A DNA stretch of 39,965 nucleotides. Origin: Pinguiococcus pyrenoidosus. Lineage: Eukaryota > Sar > Pinguiophyceae > Pinguiochrysidales > Pinguiochrysidaceae. Below the pieces are notes generated by a model. The model searched no databases. It saw only the letters and a list, made by a program, of their open reading frames with translations, and was not told the DNA's origin. The stretch covers positions 1,285 to 41,249 of the forward strand of contig JAAMXY010004269.1 in the NCBI GenBank assembly GCA_019677205.1, in the 5' to 3' direction. Positions 19,322 through 28,700 of the stretch are shown here, one piece after another; within the stretch, counting starts at the first letter, position 1; every line of letters begins with the position of its first letter. The position numbers were made by a program, and so were the translations under genes.

Positions 19322-22114
19322 TCAAAAGTCCGTCTCCGCTTCGAAGTCGTGCGGCAGATTCGCATCGACATTTCCGCTCGGACTTTCTCGGTCCTTCGAG
19401 TCTTCATCTTCCGCTGAGTCGCCCAGTAGCAAGCTCCGCTTGGTCCTTGCTTGATGCTGTCTTCGCAAATCAGCCGCGGAAAGAGCTTGCCCTCGCCCTT
19501 GGACCATTTCACAGCAAGGAGCATGAGCGTTCTGTTTGCATTGATGCCCCCCCCCCCCTCTTTGTAGCACACGGACGTTCTCACCTTTTCCAGTCCGCTG
19601 CGAGCCTCCTCCGGACGTTTGGGCATCGCTCGTCTTCGTGCTGAGGTTTGCCTTCTTCTCTTCCCGCTCCGGCTCGTGCACATCAAAGGGCAGCATCGAA
19701 GCCGCCGGTGGCCCGCGCCTCCTTCGAGAAGACACGGTGGCCGGTATCCCAGCAGCTGCGCTTGAAACTTCTTGATCCTTGTCTGCCGGGCTTGCCTTGC
19801 TGGATGGACTTGGCTTGCTGGATGGACTTGGCTTGCTGGATGGACTTGGCTTGCTGGATGGACTTGGCTTGCTGGATAAACTTGGCTTGCCGACTGAACT
19901 TGGCTCACTCGTAGAATCACTGATAAATGCAGATGTGATCAGCTTCGCCAGCTTGTCATCTTCTTGTGAGCATCCTACCTCTTCGCGGGGGACGGTGAGC
20001 TGAAGAGATCATCCCCGGACGTGTCCTTGCTCAGGGCCGATAGGACGGACTGTGGCTTCGGCACAAGCAGAAGCCTCAGGGCTGTGCGATACTTGCGATG
20101 CAAGCGCGCTTCATACTTGGCGCCGGGACGCACGAAGCATGGCATGAATATCCCATCCACGTCCTCGGGCTGCATATACTTCTTGGCAAGCATCTCCTCG
20201 ACATGCGATTCAAAGCCTCTCCAAAGCTTTGCAAAAGCATCATTCCGGTGATGCCGTTGCTGAAGACGGTCTCGAAGCTCTTCTTCGCGAAGTTGCCCCC
20301 AAAGCAGGTCCTCTGGCAGCATCTTGGACCCTACGCGCAAGCCCGAGTGAACGACTACAACTCGTGGCCATCAGGCGCCCGCTTGGGCATGCCTACTCAC
20401 CTTTGGAGTACACAATCTCGTAAATGGCCGATGCCAGTGTGGCAGTATCGGCTTCCCCCACCCCACGACCAGCTCGGATGTCATTCACGAGCTTCTCTTT
20501 CGTTTCTAAGGGCGAGGCTGCGGCGGTGTAGAGGTGCGCCACGGTCGTGTCCGGCACATGCTCAGCATCCAGCTTTCTGAGGAGACCTGCGCTGCAGCTC
20601 TCCAGCGCTCTCACCGCATCCTCGTGCAGAATGACGAGACGCTTCTCGGATGGTGGCACGCCAGCGCCAGCGGCGCTGCCCTGTCGATGATCCGCGGAAG
20701 TGGATTCCTTCTCGCTGGGCAATGGATGCTCCGCTCTCATCGGTGATCTCACCCCGGAGGCCACAGGTGGCTTCGACGAGATCGCTGACGTAGCAGGCGA
20801 GGGTTGTTCAATTTCTGCCGAATCGCGGGTCTGCTTCGAATGGCTAGGAGACGCGTATCCAGCCCTAGGTGGTTGTGCACCTGCCACGTAGGAGAAGGCC
20901 TCTGCTGCTGGCCGTGCGGGGGAGGCTTGCGAATGCGCTGCGATTGCAGACATTGCGGCTGCCGTGGCCGTGGCCGCGGCCATGGCAATCTGGTTGGGAT
21001 CCATCGGCGATGCTGGTTGGGCATTTGGAAAGCTCTCTCTCATCAAGCCGCCCACTCGAAGTGGCGTCTGGAAGGTACGGCCTGGAAAGATCGAGGCGCC
21101 TCAGTAGTCATAGTAGAGGAGTGGCTCCCAAGGCTGACATCCTACTCACCCATCGAGTACCCAAGGAACGCCGCGTCCGGTGGCGGCAGCCCTTCCGATG
21201 AAAACACCTTCTCCTCTCGCGCCCGCGTCTCCTCGAGCTCCTTCTCCTTGGCGCGCCGCTCCGCCCTCTTTTGTTCCCTGGCCTCAGAATCTCCTTCCCA
21301 GTGGCGCATGGCATCCGCCACCGCCTCTTCCATTTCTCGCTTGCTCTTTTCCATCTCGCCCAGCACCTTCTCGCGCAGCCGTTCCAGCGAGCGAAGCGTG
21401 TGACTGTGCAGAGCTTCCTCGAGGTCCATCTGCTTCTGCAAGAGCTGCTGCCGCGCAAGCTCCCGCTCTGCCTCCTCACTGAGAAGCTTGGTCTTGCTGA
21501 TGGCCAGCTCCTGGACCTTCTTTCCCACACTCTCTCTCGTCGCCAGCTCGCGCTCGAAGGTCTCCTGAGCTAGCTTCCTTCGAAGCTCCAGTTCCGCGGC
21601 CTCCCTGTCCAGCTCCTTCCCTCTCTCCTTGATCTTTTGCAAAGGGGGAAGTGGGAGTGGATGGCAAGGGAAGAGCGTGTGAGCAATCGCGGGAGCTGCA
21701 TAAACGAGGAGCCAAGGGGACGAGTGGTACCTTTTCGTCCCACTGCTTCTTCCATCGGGGATACTCTTCGGTGACGCCTTTGAAGTAGGCTTTGCGTGCC
21801 TCTTCCACCGCGTCCTGGCTCCCTGTCGGCCGCGTCGACAGGGTCAATCTCATCGTAGCATCCTTAAGCCGTCGGCTTCGCTCGTCCGCGACGCGTCGGC
21901 GGTCCTTGAGGCGTCGCTGAGCCTTCTTCACAAACTGGCTTCGGATAGCAGAAAACTGCTTCATTCTCGCTTGTCTGCCCGCCGCGCGCTCCTCCAGCGC
22001 CTCGCGCTTCTTGCGAAGGTCTATGCGCTGCTCGTCCAGGTGAGAAAGGTACGTCGACAGCGTCGCGGCGCCCGGAGTTCCGACGCTTCTCCAATCCGCC
22101 GAAAACGTCGCCAT
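19322..22114 (-). CDS. Large coiled-coil protein of unknown function, 6 exons
   Basis: Unrecognised. Exons 22114-21731, 21633-21150, 21081-20401, 20330-19979, 19919-19585 and 19413-19322 join in frame to 775 aa; introns are 97, 68, 70, 59 and about 171 nt. Residues 1-289 are very rich in Arg/Lys/Glu/Gln heptads (for example EELDR-, REKVLGEMEKSKREMEEA-like stretches), a long coiled coil. Residues about 300-420 are Ala/Ser/Pro-rich and disordered. Residues about 440-600 look folded (VPDTTVAHLYTAA, WRGFESHVEEMLAKKYM, HRKYRTALRLLLVPKP). Then come SKPSPS hexapeptide repeats and an acidic tail. The pattern resembles centrosomal, basal-body or ciliary scaffold proteins, but that is inference. The last intron is the weakest: it is in-frame without stops and contains a 12-base homopolymer. 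Confidence 0.72.
19547..19558 (+). repeat. Poly-C (C12) homopolymer
   Basis: Twelve consecutive cytosines (G on the gene's strand) lie inside the proposed last intron of the coiled-coil gene. If exonic they would encode four glycines and be slippage-prone. Confidence 0.9.
19797..19904 (-). repeat. Six 18-bp coding repeats (SKPSPS)
   Basis: Four perfect and two diverged copies of an 18-bp unit encode Ser-Lys-Pro-Ser-Pro-Ser in the coiled-coil gene. SP and KPSP pairs are potential proline-directed phosphorylation sites. The perfect copies suggest recent expansion. Confidence 0.9.
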
Positions 22115-22636
22115 ATCTGACCACAGCGCCACGAGAACCGCGGAGAGCCGCGCTTCTTAACGCTTTCCAAGAGAAGCGTGATACGACACGACACGACGAG
22201 ATTGGGAGCAACGTCGCCAAGAGGCCTCGCAACAGGCACTGATGACGGCCGTGATGAGACGGCGCGAAACAAAGCAACGGCCATTTTTCGGGACTTGGGC
22301 GGAAAACGCGCCCGCATGTCATGCGACTGGGGGACTTGCGCGAGAGCGACAGCGACAGCGACAGAGAGCGACAGAGAGCGACAGAGAGACGCTGACCTAG
22401 CTGGTGACGCCGCGCGAACTTGTCTGCGCATCGATCAGACACGTGAAGGGCCGCAGGGGGGGGCCGCTGTAGGACTCTTGGCCAGTGGTCCGTGGCGGTG
22501 TCCCAGACGAGAGCCATGAACAGCAAGGGGATGACGGAACGATGTTGCTTGCTGTTTAGCTCGCCGCTTCGGCGGCCAGACGCCATCTTTGAGGGTCGAG
22601 CAGGTCAGGTGATGCATCCTTGGCTTGCTAGCCCGT
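22115..22636. other. Intergenic between REV7 3' end and coiled-coil gene 5' end
   Basis: These 522 nt carry the presumed promoter of the coiled-coil gene and the REV7 3' UTR. The only notable structure is a GAGCGACA simple repeat (22341-22390). ORFs crossing it are Ser/Arg-rich products of the repeat and are not supported. Confidence 0.55.
22341..22390 (+). repeat. (GAGCGACA)-type simple repeat
   Basis: AGCGACAGCGACAGAGAGCGACAG-like imperfect tandem units occupy about 50 nt, some 230 nt upstream of the coiled-coil gene's start. Confidence 0.8.
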
Positions 22637-23308
22637 TCAGCCCGTTCTCCAGCGATCGACGATGAGGTTGAGCTGCACTGCATCCGTGCTCACAGTCTTG
22701 ATGAAGGCGCTCTTCACGCGCCCCTCCGACTTCCCCTGCAGGACGGCCGTGCTGGGATCCTCCTTGTCGTCGCAGGTGAGCCACTTGCCGTTGTCAAGCG
22801 TTTCCCTCAGTGATCCCTCGCCCTCGGCCGCGCCGTCCTTCGTGAACACCCGGAGCGTGAAGGTCGCCGACTCGGGCAGCGGTGGCATCAGCGCGTTGGA
22901 CGCGCCCATCTTGAGCAAGCAGTTGCGGAAGGCCATGACCAGCGCCGCGTAGGACGCATCCGTCAGCGGCTCCGCGGAAATCTGGGACAGTCGGAAGCCG
23001 TGAGACTCCAGCGTCTCGTTCGTGTCCGTGTCGATGACGACGAGCGAGATCTGCTCCAGCATGTTGGCCTCCAGCAAGGGCTGCGCGGCGGAGAGCGACT
23101 GGACGATCCACGCGTTGACTCCCGGATGCCGGCTCATGGGCGTCGGGATCTCATACTTCTTTCGGCGCTCAAAGATCTCTTGCGGGTACAGATTGCGGCG
23201 GCTGAGAATCGCGTGGAAGGCCACCTCCAGAAACTCCAGCAACGCCGCTACGGGTAGGACGTCCTTCGCGCTGCGCTCGTCGGCGTCGCCGCGGGCAACC
23301 ACGTCCAT
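22637..23308 (-). CDS. REV7: HORMA-domain protein REV7 / MAD2L2 (MAD2B)
   Basis: Accessory subunit of translesion DNA polymerase zeta (with REV3) and adaptor for REV1; in animals it is also part of the shieldin complex. Single exon, 223 aa, close to the human length of 211. The opening LLEFLEVAFHAIL, RNLYPQEIFERRKKYEIP and MSRHPGVNAWI, then QPLLEANMLEQISLVVID, match the MAD2B branch of HORMA proteins, not the spindle-checkpoint protein MAD2. The mid-region FRLSQISAEPL and the C-terminal seat-belt VQLNLIVDRWRTG are also aligned. The ATG at 23308 places about 15 residues before the domain; the frame is open further upstream, but that extension is low-complexity and not family-like. Confidence 0.92.
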   Translation of the reverse strand: MDVVARGDADERSAKDVLPVAALLEFLEVAFHAILSRRNLYPQEIFERRKKYEIPTPMSRHPGVNAWIVQSLSAAQPLLEANMLEQISLVVIDTDTNETLESHGFRLSQISAEPLTDASYAALVMAFRNCLLKMGASNALMPPLPESATFTLRVFTKDGAAEGEGSLRETLDNGKWLTCDDKEDPSTAVLQGKSEGRVKSAFIKTVSTDAVQLNLIVDRWRTG

Positions 23309-23953
23309 CGCCAGGCACCCGTGCTGCTCGCCTTCATGTGGCGGTTCGCGCAGCAACGACGATGGACAAGACAACGGCAGCGATTCCGCAGCTCCGCAAC
23401 TCGGCAGTACCGCCGTGCCGGAGCCCGAAAGAGAAAAGATCCGGAGACGCACAAAAAAGCGCGCGAAAACACAAATCGACCACAGTCTTCTCAACTGTTT
23501 GTGCAACAGTTCCTCCTTTCACCCTGTTTCGATCCTGATCCGGCGATGTTGAACGTGGAACTTGACTAGCGGGCGTGTGATGCAGGGGTACTCCGCCACG
23601 TAGAAGTACGGCCCTCTATGCGGCTGTGCTTCAGCTGCGTTCGGCGCGGTAGCAGGTAGTTTCGTAAGAGAAGGCGTGGCGGCGAAGTTTGGGGCTCATC
23701 TGGCCGGAGCGCCCGCCTCACCTCGAAAGGTCCGTTGCCGCCTCTCCCTTCGCCTCCAGTGTGCTGTCGCTGCTGCAGCGTGTGCGTTTCGTGCGTTGCG
23801 ATCTCTTGTCGCGCTGCTGAGCACTGGAACGCGCCCTCGAGCTTCAAACGAACTTGAGGTGGAGAGCCACCGCTGGAGAGCGCCTCGGGGCGGCGGAATC
23901 CACAGGATTGTCCGTGGCCTGGCTCTAATCTTGTATCCTCTTCGCGTCCGCAG
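23309..23953. promoter_or_regulatory. Divergent promoter region between REV7 and ALB3
   Basis: A 645-nt spacer between divergent starts. The 3' end reads CGTCCGCAG immediately before the ALB3 ATGATG, so a 5' UTR intron ending just before the start codon is plausible. A 93-codon ORF (23676-23957) lacks a family match. No CCAAT motif was noticed. Confidence 0.5.
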
Positions 23954-25447
23954 ATGATGCGAAGCCTTCTGCTCCTCGCCGGGCTTGGCCTGGCGGCCTC
24001 CTTCCGCAGCCCCGTCCCTCGAGGCCGTCCGCGCAGTCTCCGGCGAATGCAGGTGAGGTTGCGTGCGACGTTTTCGGCGGATCTGCTCTGCATTTGGCAA
24101 GGCGAGGAGGATCTCATGAGTCTTGGCTCCTCGTCTGCAGCCGTCGATGCTCATTGAACCGCATATCGGCGCGATGGCCAGCCTGATGGATCCGCTCGTG
24201 CTCAGCCACGCGGTCCAAGGCCTCGCGCAAGATGCTGCGGACGTCGCAAGCGAGGTGGCCAAGAGCGACCAGGGCGGGGGCCCGCTGGGGCCCTTGATTG
24301 CCGGCACGTCCTTCGCGATCACGGGGCTTCACGACCTGCTCAAGGGCTTGGGACTGCAGAACCCGTATGGCTATGCCATCATCCTCTTCACGCTGCTCAT
24401 CAAGGCGGTGACGTTTCCCTTGAACGCCAAGCAGCTTGAGAGTACCGGCAAGATGCAGGCCATCAACCCAAAGGTATGTCCACGCAGATTGGCAGATGGC
24501 AGTTGTTGGTGGAAGGTCCAGTGCATGATGGATGCGCCGCGAGCATTTCCTGACCCGATTCGTCGTTGTTGCCACCGCTTCAGATTCGCGAGATCCAGAC
24601 GAAGTTCGCCAACAACCCCGAGAAGGCGAATCAGATGATTGCTCAGCTCTACCAGCAGTATGACATCAACCCGCTCGCGGGCTGTCTGCCGAGCCTCGCC
24701 CAGATCCCGATCTTCATCGCGCTGTATCGCTCCATCTTGAACCTGTCCAAGGACAACGTGCTGACGGAGCCTTTCCTGTGGCTCCCCAGTCTGGAGGGGC
24801 CGACCTACGGCGCGGAGCAGAAGGATGCGCTTCAGTGGCTGACCACCTGGCAGGATGGGGCGCCGATGCTCGGCTGGCACGACACGCTGTGCTTCCTTAC
24901 GATTCCCGTGATTTTGGTGCTGTCCCAGAAGATTTCGCAGAAGGTTCTGCAGTCCGACGCGCAGCAGCCGGAGGGCGCGTCGGCCGCCATCTTGAATATC
25001 CTGCCGTTCATGATCGGCTGGTTCAGCCTCAACGTGCCCTCGGGACTTGGCATCTACTGGATCGTCAACAACGTCGTGACCACGGCCCTCTCGGCCTTCT
25101 TGAGAGCCGAGATGGCCAAGGACCCCGCGATCATGGCGCTGCAGAGCAATGTTGGGGTCGCTCCAACCCCGACGTCCGGGCCAGGCACCACGCCGAGCCC
25201 CACGAGCATGTCCTCGTCCACGACGTCGTCCGCTCCGCCGGGGTTCGCAGCCGGCCCGACGGTTGATGTGAAGGAGATTGAGGAGGAGGAGAGCGCGGAA
25301 GTTGACGTAGTCCAAGGGGACGAGGATGAAGAGGGAGAAGAGGACATGGACCTAGGTTCCAGCGAGTCTGTGGTGCAGAGGGAGGCGAAGAAGCAGAAGC
25401 GCAAGGCCCAGAAGAAGGCCCGCAAGGTTCAGAGGAAGAAGCGCTAG
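23954..25447 (+). CDS. ALB3: Thylakoid membrane insertase ALB3 (YidC/Oxa1 family), 3 exons
   Basis: Inserts and assembles thylakoid membrane proteins such as light-harvesting antennae, often with cpSRP/FtsY. Exons 23954-24052, 24141-24473 and 24584-25447 give 431 aa; introns are 88 and 110 nt, all phase 0. Exon 1 is a signal peptide ending LAASF with a basic transit stretch. The core has YGYAIILFTLLIKAVTFPLN, the family element KQLESTGKMQAINPKIREIQ, and QYDINPLAGCLPSLAQIPIF, followed by NILPFMIGWFSLNVPSGLGIYWIVNN. The C-terminus changes from a Thr/Ser/Pro linker to an acidic block and a strongly basic KKQKRKAQKKARK tail, comparable to the stromal tail that binds cpSRP43 or ribosomes in other ALB3 proteins. 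Confidence 0.95.
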
Positions 25448-25758
25448 ACGACCGGATCTTTGATGGCTTTCTTTTTGGAGCGGAGCGTTGGTATGGACCG
25501 TGTTGTGAAAGGCCGCGTCGTGCGGATCTCATGTTCGGGCATTTGGAAAGGATTAGTGGAAGATCTCAAGCTTCTTTAGTGCACCAATGGCCCCGCCCTT
25601 CCTTGGCCAATGGATGTGTCAAGGAAGTCAGGAAGGCGATTTCCCCTGCAGCAACTCAGTCTAAGAAGCGTGCGTTTTCCTTCATTCTTTGATGAGGTAT
25701 CTATAGCTCTATGAGTTCCACTCGGCCACCGCATCTCCCCGTCTCGCCCTCGCAAGGC
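25448..25758. other. Convergent 3' intergenic region ALB3/dynein
   Basis: A 311-nt gap between the stop codons of two converging genes. I see no gene or repeat; CCAAT-like matches near 25586 and 25605 are probably incidental here. Confidence 0.55.
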
Positions 25759-28700
25759 CTAGAGCTTGTCCATCACCATCGCCACGGAGGCCAAGGTCCA
25801 CCGAGCGGGCGGCGACGACGTAGGAAGCTGGGCCCAGAAGACGAAGGTCGGGCCGCGTTGCCGCGTCTTGTACACCGGGCAGTTGTACTGCGACAGCGCC
25901 TCCTTGTTCCGGTCGACCGAGCTTGCGTCCCGGACGCGCACGGTGATGATCGGCATGTCGGAGAACATCTCCTTCGGAGCCGACGTGTCCACGGTGTGGT
26001 CCGACGGGTTCCACCGGGCGCCCTGCAGGTACATCCCAGTGATGTGCGCTCCCTCGCGATCGGCAGCTTCGACGCTCTCGGCCTTCATCTTCTTCGTCAC
26101 GATCGTGATCGTTTCCAGCTTGTCCAGCTCGGCGCCGAGTCGCTGCGCGTTCACCTGACGAATCGCCGTGAGGAAACTCATCGGGTTGGCGAGGCCGCTG
26201 ATCCAGGTGACCTTCGGCGTGGGATTCGGCAAGGCCTGCGCCCACGAGTCAAGCTGATCGTATCTCTTCGTGAGGTCGAGCAACCACGACGTGCAGCCTC
26301 GCGTGCTCGACCAGCTAAGCTTCTGCCAGGAAGCGGGCACGCGGTCGCTGAACAAATCGCGGCACAGCTGGTCCATCTTGTCACTCATCGTGAGCTCGCC
26401 GCGGAGGCCCTGGCCCAGCTCCACGAGGGAGCGCTTCATCTCCTGGATGAGCCGATTGAGAATGTCCATTTCCTGCATGAACACCACTTGGAACGGCCCG
26501 ACGTCCCCATCCAGAGCTGAGCGGACCTCGTCGAGATCGAACTGCTTGTCCGAGAAGCGCTCGAGAATATCGCTCGCGGCGCCCTCCGCAACCTGCTGCG
26601 GGCTCTGCGTCGCGGCCGTGCCGCTGGTCTGCCGAGGCTGGAGCTCCACGATGGCGGTGAAGAGCTCCAGACTCTGGCTGGTGCGGAAGTCGATCTCGGC
26701 GTTGGGGTGCAGGCCGAGAGCCAACGGCGTCTCGGACGTCACGTTCTGCTCGATGTGCTGCATGTACTTGTCGTAGCTGGTGGGCGCCGGGGACATGAAG
26801 GAGAAGGGCGGCGACGCAAACTCGGCGAAGGGGCAGAGCTCCGTCTCGTCCAAGAGGGAGTCCTTCATGTAGAAGTCCAGGTAGGCACTGACCATGATGG
26901 CGTCCTTGTCGTCCGTGACCTTACCGCCGTACATGATGCGGCCGAAGATGTACTTGAGGTCGTCCCAAGGAATCTTGCCGCCGCCCAGGGAGTTGTCCAT
27001 GTAGTTCTGCAGGCACTTGGCGCTGTCGATGAGGTCTCCCTTCGAGAAGGGGTAGCGGATGTTGAAGCCCAGCGGGAAGTACGTCTTGCGCTCAATCATG
27101 ACGGCATGGAAGTAGCAAAGGCCGAAGAGAATGCTCTTCACCCGCGACTCGGCCGAGTCGATGTAGGCCGGCGCGAAGGTGGTCAGCGCCCGCTTCAGGT
27201 TGGCCTTGAGGCCCGACGGCGCCTCGTTGGTGAGCTTGATGCAGCGGTTGAGAATGCCGATGGGGATCGTCTTGCTGGGGTCGCTGCTGAAGAACAGGCG
27301 GAAGCGCGGGTGGGAGCCATCCTCCTTGTATGAGTCCAGCCGCTTCTCCAGCTCGGCGAGCCACTTGGGCATGAGATGCACGTTGTTCAGCACGATCCAG
27401 TGCCCGTCGCGGTGCGCCGCTTCCAGCAGCGCCTCGGCGATCACGTCCTGACCCTGACCCATGGAGACGCTGTGGTATCTCACGCCCTTGGGCATGTCGT
27501 TCTTCTCCGCCAGCGCGTTGATGTCGGTCATGATGTCCGCTCCTGGGCTGAGGATGAAGTAGATGGGCGTGTCGGCGTTGCTGTCGTAGTAGCTCTGCTC
27601 CAGGATCTCGAACGAGTTCAGGCTCTGGTCGCAGTCGACGTAGCTGTCGCCCGCGGGCAGCGTGTCGCGGATGAAGCTGCGCAGGCTCACGACGGTGCGA
27701 TCGGGCCGGAGGCACCTCACGACCAAGACCTTGCGGAAGGGCTCGCGATCCAGCTGCGCCCACTCGAGCGGCAGCTTCTCCGCCTCGGGCGTGGCATGGT
27801 TGAACCATTCCTTGAAGCGCGGCGCCGCCTCCAGCATGTCGTTGCACAGACTGGAGAAGCCTTCCAGCTGCGCCAGAGACTTGCAGGCATTCCACTGCTC
27901 GTCGGGCAGCCACGGTATGGGCGACGCCTCCTCCTCGGCCACGCGCGGCCCGCGGAGCAGGAAGCCGAAGTCGGCTTCCGAGAAGCCGCAGGTCTCCGCG
28001 GCGGCGATGCTGCGGCGCTGCAGCAGGCTGAAGCAGATCTGCGCCAGGAAGATGAGCTTGTGGCGCTCGAAGAGGCCTCTCGACACCCAGGTGTAGATGG
28101 TGATGCGCAGCGACTTGCGCAGCTCCTCGACACGGACATCTTCCGCCATGCTCTCCGGCGGCGGCAGCTTGGAGATGGATTTGTAGAAGAAGGTAAGGAA
28201 GGCGTCCAGAGAGTACTGGCTCATGTGGTCCACCGTGTACAGCTGCACCACGATGAAGTACAGCATGGCGGCCTCCGCCGCGGCCGGCCGATACTTCTCT
28301 CTCGCGACGTTGATCTCCACCTCCGTCTCGCGGCCCTTGAGCACGGCGGCGCCGATCTCGACGGCCTTGGCCTTGGTGGCCTCCAGGCCCTCGATGAGCG
28401 GCACGTCTCCCAGGATGTCCTCCGGCGCGTTGGCCAGCCTCTCGAGGAGATTGTCTTCGAGGGAAACCAGCTCAATCTTGTACGCTTGGAACTGGACCTG
28501 AAGCGCCTGCGCTTCTCTCTCTAGCTCGGGCTTCTCGACGCCCACCACCCTGGCGAGCAGCTGGTCCTCCAGACCCTTCTCGGTGGCGATAAAGTTCACC
28601 AGCGTACACTGCGCCGCGATCTCCGGCTTGTAGTGCGGGTTGGTGAGCTTGGTCTGCAGGTACAGGCGGAACTTGGGGTGATACTCTCGTTCCTCGCCGC

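Noticed and set aside
19797-19904. Possible CRISPR-like array
   Set aside because: Contiguous 18-bp units without spacers, in frame in a coding exon of a eukaryotic gene.
23309-23506. N-terminal extension of REV7 to an upstream in-frame codon
   Set aside because: Extension is low complexity and not found in the family; the ATG at 23308 gives the expected length.
23676-23957. 93-codon ORF upstream of ALB3
   Set aside because: No ATG start, overlaps the ALB3 start, Arg/Ala-rich with no family likeness.
25586-25610. CCAAT motifs in the ALB3/dynein gap
   Set aside because: Both neighbouring genes end here, so a promoter role is unlikely.
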